Source: Sphingopyxis sp.
GTDB lineage: Bacteria; Pseudomonadota; Alphaproteobacteria; Sphingomonadales; Sphingomonadaceae
Direction: 5' to 3'
NCBI RefSeq assembly: GCF_016704835.1
Contig: NZ_JADIZJ010000001.1
Span: forward strand, 1,473,001 to 1,537,000
DNA length: 64,000 nt
A model generated the notes under the pieces. That model worked only from the letters and a program-made list of their open reading frames with translations, had not been told where the DNA came from and made no database searches. The translations under genes and the position numbers were made by a program. Shown here piece after piece: positions 26,748 to 36,215 of the stretch (the stretch's first letter is position 1; each line of letters starts with the position of its first letter).

Positions 26748-26975
26748 CTATTTGGCAAGTTCGCGCAGCGCGCGCTTGCGGCGCGCCATGACTTCCCGTG
26801 CCGCCGCCATCTGCGTTTCGAAATCTGCGTCATAGGGCGCGAGTTCGATGCCACGTTCGGTATCGCGGACCGACAGCATATCACCCTGCGCCGCGCCAAG
26901 CCGCGCGAGCAGCTCCTTGGGCAGGATAACGGCGGCGCTGTTGCCGACCTTGGTGATTTTGAGCGGCGTGTTCAT
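26748..26975 (-). CDS. AbrB/MazE-family antitoxin
   Basis: 75 residues. The N-terminal 45 residues form a SpoVT-AbrB swapped-hairpin DNA-binding domain (PLKITKVGNSAAVILPKELLARLG), and a charged C-terminal tail (ARRKRALREL) would bind the toxin. It lies first in a two-gene unit with the Doc-like toxin, the usual antitoxin-toxin order. It is expected to neutralise the toxin and repress the operon. A short AT-rich stretch (CGTTCGTTATAACATC) just upstream of its start may be the promoter. Confidence 0.9.
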   Translation of the reverse strand: MNTPLKITKVGNSAAVILPKELLARLGAAQGDMLSVRDTERGIELAPYDADFETQMAAAREVMARRKRALRELAK

Positions 26976-27017
26976 ACGTTCGTTATAACATCGCCGCTCA
27001 CGACTTTCGACCCGGGC

Positions 27018-29369
<2,352 letters not shown>

Positions 29370-29713
29370 GGACTTTTCTCCTTGCGAGGCCCGCCGGGGG
29401 AGAGAGGCGGCCCCTAGGAACACAACGTGGCGATGCCGCCGCCGCGCCGCAAGGGAAAAGCGGATGGCGATTGTGAAATTACGATGACGGGGGTTGCGGT
29501 ATGGTTAACGGAGGGTTGAGAAATTGGGGAAGGGTGATGCCATCTGCCTCATCACCCCGGACTTGATCCGGGGTCCGGAAGGCGAGCGCCGCCATGGGTC
29601 CCGGATCAAGTCCGGGACGACGACAGGAGAGGTCGGGTCGGGGTGGAAACCGTTCATCACGCGAGATCACGAATGTCTCGCGGGGCGGCGGCGAGCATCG
29701 CGTTCATCCGGAT
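29370..29713. other. Region upstream of clpA
   Basis: 344 bases with no gene. It holds the clpA ribosome binding site and probable promoter, and the family C repeat at 29551-29622. Confidence 0.5.
29551..29622. repeat. Inverted repeat family C, copy 2
   Basis: Arms around CCCCGGACTTGATCCGGGG and CCCGGATCAAGTCCGGG pair; the centre is about 25 bases. It shares its sequence type with 20782-20859. Confidence 0.75.
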
Positions 29714-30016
29714 TTAAAGGGTGCTGTATTCAAATGTTTTTGTAATTTCACCTTCGCCATTTGACCGAAACGCAATTGCAATTTCCGAAACTCCGTCCAA
29801 ATAGAAACTTATTGAATAACTATTATCGATCTCGTCCAGTTTTACATAATCTTGGACAAGCGATCGGTCAGAATGTTCGTAGGCCATCTTCGAATAACAT
29901 TTATCGATTAATTTTTTTGCTGACCTAACCGCAAGTGCGGCTGAGCTTACGTCATGAAGATCGTAAATTCCGCCCGAATGAGCTCGACGCGCATGGGGAA
30001 ATTGCGCAGCCGTCAA
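29714..30016 (-). CDS. Hypothetical protein in AT-rich island
   Basis: 100 residues from a TTG start at 30016; a stop codon lies a few codons upstream, so no longer form exists. The protein is not recognised: a central stretch DEIDNSYSISFYLDGVSEIAIAFRSNGEGEI looks like an antiparallel beta-sheet. The DNA is clearly AT-richer than its neighbours and codon use is unlike them (many AAA, TTT, ATT codons), which suggests acquired DNA or the remnant of a longer gene. An ATG at residue 44 would give a 57-residue form. Function unknown. Confidence 0.45.
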   Translation of the reverse strand: MTAAQFPHARRAHSGGIYDLHDVSSAALAVRSAKKLIDKCYSKMAYEHSDRSLVQDYVKLDEIDNSYSISFYLDGVSEIAIAFRSNGEGEITKTFEYSTL

Positions 30017-30138
30017 CTTTGACTGCGGACGGGCTGCATGCCGCTAACCACATCAAACCAGAAGAGATGGAAGGGCGCATTTCGTCACACTAGCCAATTT
30101 CTGAACGGCGGCAATCTGCCTACTCCCCACATTTAGGG

Positions 30139-30399
30139 TCAATCAGCACCCTCGCGATCCACCAAATCCATAAAATCGCGCGCCGTGTTGCGTTCACCCT
30201 CGTCCTTGAACGCCACGTCAAGATCGGGCGCAACGCCGAGCATGTACATCAGCGCCCACAAAGCGAAGCGGCGGCCAGGGTTGGTTTCGAGGCCGAAGTC
30301 GACGCGCATGCGTTCGGTGCCCGCGGCGTGCGCTTCGGGGTGGATCGCCGCCAGATCGGCGGTGCCGAAATAACGGCGGAGCTGGTCGTCGAAATCCAT
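30139..30399 (-). CDS. Hypothetical protein (86 aa), conserved-looking
   Basis: Reads MDFDDQLRRYFGTADLAAI, then ETNPGRRFALWALMYMLGVAPDLD and ends RDFMDLVDREGAD. It is acidic and probably helical, with no membrane segment. It lies divergent to the HerA-like ATPase. Codon use is native to the chromosome, unlike the AT-rich gene next to it. I recognise it as a small conserved sphingomonad-type unknown but can name no function. Confidence 0.75.
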   Translation of the reverse strand: MDFDDQLRRYFGTADLAAIHPEAHAAGTERMRVDFGLETNPGRRFALWALMYMLGVAPDLDVAFKDEGERNTARDFMDLVDREGAD

Positions 30400-30463
30400 G
30401 ACTGTGTCTTTGGCGCGTTTTGCTCGATTGGCAAGCCAGCCCGCTGATCGCGCTCCCAAACCC

Positions 30464-30546
30464 CGTTTGGGCTGAGCTTGTCGAAGCACCGTCCTTCCTT
30501 GGACGCCAACAGAAAAACGGCCCTTCGACAAACTCAGGGCGAACGG
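30464..30546. repeat. Inverted repeat family D (GCTTGTCGAAG...CTTCGACAAAC)
   Basis: The left part GGGCTGAGCTTGTCGAAG and the right part CCCTTCGACAAACTCAGGGC form an imperfect palindrome. It lies between the 86-residue unknown gene and the HerA-like ATPase. This is a REP-type intergenic repeat common in several proteobacterial genomes. Confidence 0.7.
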
Positions 30547-30638
30547 ATGGGAGGTTTGCACGGAACCTCAGGAAAAATCGGCTCACCCGAAACCCCGCTC
30601 GGTTGTCTTTGCCCGAGCGCCCCGATAGGGCGGCGTCC

Positions 30639-32111
30639 GTGAAGACCAGCATCGAGATCGGAACCGACAGCGCGGGGCAAAGCGTGCGTATCGACGTGCA
30701 GGAGCTGCTGGCGACGCGGCTGCTCGTCCAGGGCAATTCGGGGTCGGGAAAGTCGCACCTTTTGCGCCGGATCCTCGAGGAAAGCGCCGCGCTGGTGCAG
30801 CAGATCGTGATCGATCCCGAGGGCGATTTCGTCACGCTCGCCGACGTGTACAGCCATGTTGTGATCAACGGCGGCGACTATAATGAGCGCGAGATCGCCG
30901 CGATGGGGGCTCGCATCCGCGAGCATCGCGCGTCCATCGTCCTCAGCCTCGAATCGCTCGATATCGAGGCGCAGATGACCTGCGCCGCGGCGTTCCTCAA
31001 TGCACTGTTCGATGCGCCGCGCGAGCATTGGTTTCCCGCGCTGGTCGTGGTCGATGAGGCGCAGATGTTTGCGCCAAGCGTCGCGGGCGACGTGTCCGAC
31101 ACCGTCCGCCGCGCCAGCCTGTCGGCGATGACGAACCTGATGTGCCGCGGGCGCAAGCGCGGCCTCGCGGGGGCGATCGCGACGCAGCGGCTCGCCAAGC
31201 TCGCGAAAAATGTCGCGGCCGAGGCGAGCAATTTCCTGATGGGACGCACCTTCCTCGATATCGACATGGCGCGCGCCGCCGACCTGCTCGGCATGGAGCG
31301 GCGGCAGGCCGAGGCGATCCGCGATCTGGAGCGCGGGCATTTCCTGGGGCTCGGCCCCGCGATCTCGCGGCGTCCGCTCAGCATCCGCATCGGCGCGACG
31401 CAGACCGCGACGCGGATGGGGACGCACAGCCTGATGCCGCTGCCCGTCGCCGGCGGCGCCGACATGCGGTCGATGCTGTTCACTGAGATGGAAGCGCCGG
31501 TGGCGCCGCGCGTCTTTGCGCCCGAGCCCGAACCCGTCGCGGCGAGCGAAGTGCTCGAACGCATTGCGGCGGTCGAAGGGCTGCACGAAGACCGCGACGC
31601 CCCGCTGGTACTCGACATCGTCGCCGCCGTCGAAGAAGCCGAGCAGAGCGACGCGGTGGTGGTCGCGATGCTCGAAGAGATGCTGGCCGACCCCGAAAGC
31701 GCCTTCCAGCCCGATGCCTTTCTCTATCAGGATTTTTCGGTGCGGTGCCGGATGCAGCGGCTGAAGAAGGTGCCGCTCGACCTTGCCGCGTTCCGGCGCC
31801 GCTTTGCGCTGGCCAAAGGCGGCGTGCTCGATCCGTCGGAGCCGAGATGGAGCGACGCGCTGCGCGTCGCCGAGCGGCTGCCCGACGACATGCTCGCGCC
31901 GTTCCTGCAGATCGCGCGCGCGGCAATCGATGGTGAGCCCTGTCCCGACGACGACATGCTGGGCCGCGCCTATGGCAGCCACTCGCCTGGGCGTATCCGG
32001 CGGCTGGTCGAATATATGGAGAAACAGGGCGCGATCGTTGTGCGCTCCGATTTCGGCGGGCGGCGTTCGATCGGCATCCCCGAGCTCGGGCTGAGCACCG
32101 AGGCGGAGTAG
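30639..32111 (+). CDS. HerA-like ATPase (DUF87/helicase HerA central domain)
   Basis: 490 residues. Walker A GNSGSGKS at 32-39 and Walker B ALVVVDEAQMFAP near 135 belong to the HerA/FtsK superfamily, with an arginine-rich sensor segment CRGRKRGLAGAIATQRLAKL after them. The C-terminal part (about 330-490) is helical and ends in a winged-helix-like SPGRIRRLVEYMEKQGAIVVRSD. The role is unknown: such cytoplasmic ATPases translocate DNA or act as accessory proteins. No NurA-like nuclease is nearby. The GTG at 30639 is preferred over longer readings that run through the upstream repeat. Confidence 0.85.
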   Translation: MKTSIEIGTDSAGQSVRIDVQELLATRLLVQGNSGSGKSHLLRRILEESAALVQQIVIDPEGDFVTLADVYSHVVINGGDYNEREIAAMGARIREHRASIVLSLESLDIEAQMTCAAAFLNALFDAPREHWFPALVVVDEAQMFAPSVAGDVSDTVRRASLSAMTNLMCRGRKRGLAGAIATQRLAKLAKNVAAEASNFLMGRTFLDIDMARAADLLGMERRQAEAIRDLERGHFLGLGPAISRRPLSIRIGATQTATRMGTHSLMPLPVAGGADMRSMLFTEMEAPVAPRVFAPEPEPVAASEVLERIAAVEGLHEDRDAPLVLDIVAAVEEAEQSDAVVVAMLEEMLADPESAFQPDAFLYQDFSVRCRMQRLKKVPLDLAAFRRRFALAKGGVLDPSEPRWSDALRVAERLPDDMLAPFLQIARAAIDGEPCPDDDMLGRAYGSHSPGRIRRLVEYMEKQGAIVVRSDFGGRRSIGIPELGLSTEAE

Positions 32112-32114
32112 CGC

Positions 32115-32312
32115 CTACCCCTTTTTGAACAGCGCGTCGGCGATCGCCTTGTGGCTGGTCGCGGCGGCGCGGTGCGCCTTGACGCGGTCGATCTCTGCCT
32201 CGAGCGTCGCGATACGGTCATCGAGTTCGCTCACCGACAGCGGATCGAGCGGTTGCCGGGTCAGCGCCGCGAGCACATCGTCGCGGCGGCGGGGAAGGTC
32301 GTCATCGTCCAT
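32115..32312 (-). CDS. DUF1192 family protein
   Basis: 65 residues, MDDDDLPRRR then LDPLSVSELDDRIATLEAEIDRVKAH, a short coiled coil followed by AAATSHKAIADALFKKG. The acidic start, the LSVxELxxRI signature and the size fit DUF1192, small alphaproteobacterial proteins of unknown function. It is convergent with the HerA-like ATPase, three bases apart, and divergent from the quinone oxidoreductase. A ribosome binding site GGAGG lies before the ATG. Confidence 0.88.
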   Translation of the reverse strand: MDDDDLPRRRDDVLAALTRQPLDPLSVSELDDRIATLEAEIDRVKAHRAAATSHKAIADALFKKG

Positions 32313-32410
32313 GGCGGTTCCTCCTGATATGCCTCGCGACTGTTGACCCGGTGCGCCACGCTGTCAATAAGGTGGCCGTAAGGGCGAAGTGAAAAGTGGG
32401 GAAAATCAAC

Positions 32411-33412
32411 GTGACCAGCCTGCCAGCGAGCATGACCGCGATCGCCATCAGCGCGCCCGGCGGACCCGAAGTTTTGGTGCCCGAACAACGCCCGGTGCCG
32501 CGGCCGGGGCCGGGCGAGGTGCTCATCCGCGTCGCCGCGGCGGGGGTCAACCGCCCCGACGTCCTGCAGCGAATGGGCTTTTATCCGCCGCCGCCGGGGG
32601 CATCGGACCTGCCGGGGCTCGAGATTGCGGGGACGATTGTCGCGGTCGGACCGGGGGGCGATCCGGAATTGCTGGGGCAGGCGATGTGCGCGTTGGTCGC
32701 GGGCGGCGGCTATGCCGAATATTGCACCGCGCCGGTGGGCAGCTGCCTGCCGGTGCCGAAGGGCTTTTCGATGGCCGAGGCGGCGGCGCTGCCCGAAACG
32801 GTGTTCACCGTCTGGCACAATCTGTTCGAGCGCGCTTGGATCGCGGAGGGTGAGACGGTGCTGGTGCATGGCGGCACCAGCGGCATCGGTACGACCGCGA
32901 TTGGCCTGTGCAAACTGTTCGACATCAAGATCATCGTGACGTGCGGCAGCGCCGAGAAATGCGCCGCGGCGGCAGCGCTGGGCGCCGATCTGGCGGTCGA
33001 TTATTCGACCGACGATTATGTTGAAGCGGTCAAGGCGTTCACCGGCGGCAAGGGCGTCAATGCGGTGCTCGACATGGTCGGCGGCGATTATATGCCGCGC
33101 AACCTGGAGTGTCTCGCCGACGATGGCCGCCACGTCACCATCGCGTTCCAGCGCGGCGCGAAAGTCGAGATCGACATTTCACAAGTTATGCGGCGGCGCC
33201 TGACGATGACCGGATCGACGCTGCGCGCGCGCAGCGCCGACTTCAAGGCGGCGCTGGCTGACGAGATCCATCGGACTCTCTGGCCGCGACTGGCCGAAGG
33301 CGGGTGGAAGCCCGCGATGGACCAAATTTTCCCGCTCGCCGAAGCCGGTGCAGCGCATGCGCGGATGCAGGCGGGCGCGCATGTCGGGAAGATCGTGCTC
33401 GTGGTCGCGTGA
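32411..33412 (+). CDS. NAD(P)H-quinone oxidoreductase, zeta-crystallin type (MDR)
   Basis: 333 residues from the GTG at 32411, giving VTSLPASMTAI, a usual N-terminus for this group (a GTG at 32396 is possible). Medium-chain reductase without structural zinc: GEVLIRVAAAGVNRPDVLQRMGFYPPPP, PGLEIAGTI, then the Rossmann site VLVHGGTSGIGTTAIG near residue 150. It is expected to reduce quinones with NADPH in the cytoplasm. It stands as a single gene ahead of a lipoprotein gene 65 bases downstream. Confidence 0.92.
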   Translation: MTSLPASMTAIAISAPGGPEVLVPEQRPVPRPGPGEVLIRVAAAGVNRPDVLQRMGFYPPPPGASDLPGLEIAGTIVAVGPGGDPELLGQAMCALVAGGGYAEYCTAPVGSCLPVPKGFSMAEAAALPETVFTVWHNLFERAWIAEGETVLVHGGTSGIGTTAIGLCKLFDIKIIVTCGSAEKCAAAAALGADLAVDYSTDDYVEAVKAFTGGKGVNAVLDMVGGDYMPRNLECLADDGRHVTIAFQRGAKVEIDISQVMRRRLTMTGSTLRARSADFKAALADEIHRTLWPRLAEGGWKPAMDQIFPLAEAGAAHARMQAGAHVGKIVLVVA

Positions 33413-33477
33413 GCGGCGGAACGAAAGATAGCCTTGACGGTTAGCTAGGTAAGCAGACCAAAAGGATATCCCCACAC

Positions 33478-34044
33478 ATGAATTTGCCGGACCCCCTGCG
33501 GGCTCTGTTCGTTCCCGCGACCGTCATGGCGCTGGCCTTGGCAGCCTGTTCATCGCCGTCCGACAATGATGCATCGACAAAGGCGTCCGACGCGAGCGCT
33601 GATGCGGTAGTTGAGGCTGGACCACCTGCAATCAAGCCTACCGACGAACCGACGCGGGGCGGCGACGGGACACCCATCGAGTTGGCGCCAGTTGGCGAAT
33701 CCGATCTGGCCGGCGCCCGACTGACCGGCGAATTGGGTTGCAGCTTTGCCGTCGATGCAGCGACGCCGCCGATTCTGGTCGCCAAGGGCAATGTTGCTTC
33801 GCAAGATCCGGCGCGCGGTATCGTCAAGATTGGCGACACGATCGCGACGATCGCTGCTACCGGCGGTTACGATGGGATGGCCGACGGCACGAACTTTTTC
33901 TCCGAAGGCCTGCAGCTTAGGGTTGCGCTCACCGGTGCAGCGCAGGGCGGCGGCGAATCGCCGCCACGTCCTGCGACGCTGACGCTCAACCGCGCCGATG
34001 GCGCGCGGCGCGTCATCGCCGGGCTGTGGCAGTGCGGTCCCTAA
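33478..34044 (+). CDS. Hypothetical lipoprotein
   Basis: 188 residues. The lipobox LAAC at about residues 21-24 in ALALAACSSPSDND predicts a lipid-anchored protein. After an acidic, Ala/Asp-rich linker comes a compact domain LAGARLTGELGCSFAVDAATPPILVAKG...GIVKIGDTIATIAATGGYDGM ending GLWQCGP, with two cysteines that could pair. The domain resembles small periplasmic unknowns of sphingomonads and has no catalytic motif. The ATG follows AAAGGAT by nine bases. Confidence 0.8.
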   Translation: MNLPDPLRALFVPATVMALALAACSSPSDNDASTKASDASADAVVEAGPPAIKPTDEPTRGGDGTPIELAPVGESDLAGARLTGELGCSFAVDAATPPILVAKGNVASQDPARGIVKIGDTIATIAATGGYDGMADGTNFFSEGLQLRVALTGAAQGGGESPPRPATLTLNRADGARRVIAGLWQCGP

Positions 34045-34113
34045 CCGACGAGCGCCAGTAATTCCGCCTCTTGCCCTTGCGCGCCGCAGGGTTTACAGCC
34101 GCGTCCAATGTCT

Positions 34114-34145
34114 GGCCGCCCCGCGAGGGGCGGCCCTTATTATTT
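34114..34145 (+). terminator. Rho-independent terminator
   Basis: GGCCGCCCC (34114-34122) and GGGGCGGCC (34127-34135) pair over a GCGA loop and are followed by TTATTATTT. It lies 70 bases after the lipoprotein gene and 20 bases before trcR, so it ends the first transcript or attenuates entry into trcR. Confidence 0.75.
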
Positions 34146-34164
34146 CCGCTTGGAGAAAAGCGCC

Positions 34165-34839
34165 ATGCCCACCGCCGACGCCACCCCGCTGATGCCGCAT
34201 GCGACCGCCGCCTGGCTGGTCGATAACACCGGCCTGACCTTCATTCAGATCGCCGAATATTGTGGCATCCACATCCTGGAAGTTCAGGCGATTGCCGACG
34301 AGACCGCCGCGACCAAATATACCGGCCGCGATCCGGTGCGCGCGCACGAACTGTCGATGGAAGAAATCGAAAAGGGTCAGGACGACCCGAACTACAAGCT
34401 CAAGATGAGCAAGCAGGCGCAGGACACGATCCGCCGTACCCGCGGTCCGCGCTATACCCCGGTCAGCAAGCGCCAGGACAAGCCCGACGGCATCGCTTGG
34501 ATCCTGAAGAACCATCCCGAGGTGTCGGATGGTGCGATCGGCAAGCTGATTGGCACCACCCGCAACACGATCGGCGCGATCCGTGACCGCAGCCATTGGA
34601 ACAGCGCCAACATCGTCGCCAAAGATCCGGTGACGCTGGGCCTGTGCTCGCAGCGCGAACTGGATGCGCTGGTCGCCAAGGCGGCGAAGAAGGCAGGGAT
34701 CGAGGCGCCGACCGACAATCGCTTTGAGGGCGACCGCGAAGCGCTGCTCGAAGAACTGCGCGCCGAACGCACCGCCGCGAACGAAGCGCGTGCCGCCGAG
34801 GCCGCTGCAGAGGTCGCGAGCGACGCGACGGCAAACTGA
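34165..34839 (+). CDS. trcR: DUF1013 cell-cycle transcriptional regulator TrcR
   Basis: 224 residues. DUF1013 is an alphaproteobacterial family; the Caulobacter member TrcR is described as a cell-cycle transcription regulator. Characteristic segments: MPHATAAWLVDNTGLTFIQIAEYCGIHILEVQAIADE (a helix-turn-helix-like start), DPVRAHELSMEEI, RGPRYTPVSKRQDKPDGIAWILKNHPEVSDGAIGKLIGTT with a second HTH, and an Ala/Glu-rich tail. GGAG lies ten bases before the ATG at 34165; a longer in-frame start at 34108 crosses the terminator and is rejected. The next gene begins three bases after its stop. Confidence 0.9.
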   Translation: MPTADATPLMPHATAAWLVDNTGLTFIQIAEYCGIHILEVQAIADETAATKYTGRDPVRAHELSMEEIEKGQDDPNYKLKMSKQAQDTIRRTRGPRYTPVSKRQDKPDGIAWILKNHPEVSDGAIGKLIGTTRNTIGAIRDRSHWNSANIVAKDPVTLGLCSQRELDALVAKAAKKAGIEAPTDNRFEGDREALLEELRAERTAANEARAAEAAAEVASDATAN

Positions 34840-34842
34840 AGC

Positions 34843-35982
34843 GTGGCGGCGGGACAGGATGACGACAATATCCCGGCGGCCAGCGGCTCGCCGGACGCGT
34901 CGCTGACCCAGGACGACAGTTTTACGTCGACCAGCCACGCCGGACTGACCTATCCGTGGGGCGATGCCGCACCGGGGGTCGGCGAGACGATCCGCATCGC
35001 GCCGGGGATCAGCTGGGCGCGCATCCCGATGCCGGGATCGCTCGGCCATATCAACAGCTGGCTGCTCGATGACGACGCAGACGGCGATGATGGTGTCGCG
35101 ATCGTCGATACCGGCATCTGCCTGACCATGTGTTCGGATGCGTGGAAGGCGCTTTACGCCGGCGCGCTGAACGGCAAGCGGATCACGCGCGTCATCGGCA
35201 CCCACCTGCACCCCGACCATATCGGGCTGGCCGGCTGGATCGCGAAGAAGCAGGGCGTCAAGCTGTGGATGACGCGCGGCGAGATGCTGACCGCGCGTGC
35301 TATTATTGCTGATTCAAGCGACAATGCTCCCGAAGAGATGCTGGCCCAATCGCGCGCCGCGGGTTGGGACGAGGCCGCGCTCGAAGCCGCCAAATCGCGC
35401 GGCTGGAACATGTTCCAGCGGATGATATTTCCGCTGCCGCGCAGCTATGTGCGGATCGAGGACAGCGACCGGATCGACCTAGGCGCGAACCGGTGGCGCG
35501 TTGTGGTTGGGTCGGGTCACAGCCCGGAACATGCCTGCCTGTGGAACGAGCGCGAGGGCGTACTGGTATCGGGCGACCAGGTTCTGCCACGGATCAGTTC
35601 GAACGTATCGGTCAACATCACCGAACCCGACGCCGATCCGCTGGGCGAATGGCTGGCGTCGATCGACAAGTTGCTCGCTACTGTGCCGGCCGATGTGACC
35701 GTCTGCCCCGCGCATGGCGAACCGTTTAAGGGTCTCCATGTCCGCCTGATGGCGCTGCGCGACGAGCATCGCATGCGGCTCTACAATCTGGCCGAGGCTG
35801 CGGCAAAGGCGCCGATGCGCGCGGTCGACAGCTTCCCGTTGCTGTTCAACCGGCCGATCGGCGAGCATAATCAGGGGCTGGCGACCGGCGAGGCGCTGGC
35901 GCATCTGAAGCGGCTCGAGGTCGAAGGCCGCGTCCGGCGCGAAGATCGTGACGGGGTGTGGTGGTATCACGGGGCGGCGTAA
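34843..35982 (+). CDS. Metallo-beta-lactamase fold hydrolase
   Basis: 379 residues from a GTG three bases after trcR, so the two are co-transcribed. The zinc-binding motif THLHPDHIG (HxHxDH, about residues 119-127), a distal GSGHSPEHACLW histidine, SGDQVLP with the bridging Asp, and CPAHGEPF with the last His make a complete dinuclear site. The C-terminal 80 residues include a winged-helix-like extension (ALAHLKRLEVEGRVRRE), as in glyoxalase II-like LACTB2-type proteins. Substrate unknown. The first 30 residues are low-complexity and hydrophilic. Confidence 0.9.
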   Translation: MAAGQDDDNIPAASGSPDASLTQDDSFTSTSHAGLTYPWGDAAPGVGETIRIAPGISWARIPMPGSLGHINSWLLDDDADGDDGVAIVDTGICLTMCSDAWKALYAGALNGKRITRVIGTHLHPDHIGLAGWIAKKQGVKLWMTRGEMLTARAIIADSSDNAPEEMLAQSRAAGWDEAALEAAKSRGWNMFQRMIFPLPRSYVRIEDSDRIDLGANRWRVVVGSGHSPEHACLWNEREGVLVSGDQVLPRISSNVSVNITEPDADPLGEWLASIDKLLATVPADVTVCPAHGEPFKGLHVRLMALRDEHRMRLYNLAEAAAKAPMRAVDSFPLLFNRPIGEHNQGLATGEALAHLKRLEVEGRVRREDRDGVWWYHGAA

Positions 35983-36167
35983 AGTCGTGGTGCCAATGTC
36001 GACTATCGGGCGGGAAACGGTCGGTTCTTAGTTCATCATCGCGGAGTTGATCTGGTTCCATTGGCGCACCGGTAGCGCCATGGCCCCGCCGCCAGCGCCT
36101 TGCGCAGCCACCCCCCATTGCCACGCCGCATTGAAGAGTCAGCGGCAACTATCGACCTCTCAAACAA

Positions 36168-36196
36168 GCAAAGGGGGCCGCAACGACCCCCTTTGC
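36168..36196 (-). terminator. Terminator of dipeptidyl carboxypeptidase gene
   Basis: GCAAAGGGGG (36168-36177) and CCCCCTTTGC (36187-36196) pair perfectly over nine bases; on the minus strand TTGTTTG follows. It is 20 bases past the dcp stop. Confidence 0.8.
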
Positions 36197-36215
36197 CTCC
36201 CCGGTACTGTTCGCT

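Noticed and set aside
35990..36160. Short readings in the gap between the metallo-beta-lactamase-fold and dcp genes.
   Set aside because: Low complexity, no start signal; the region holds only the dcp terminator.
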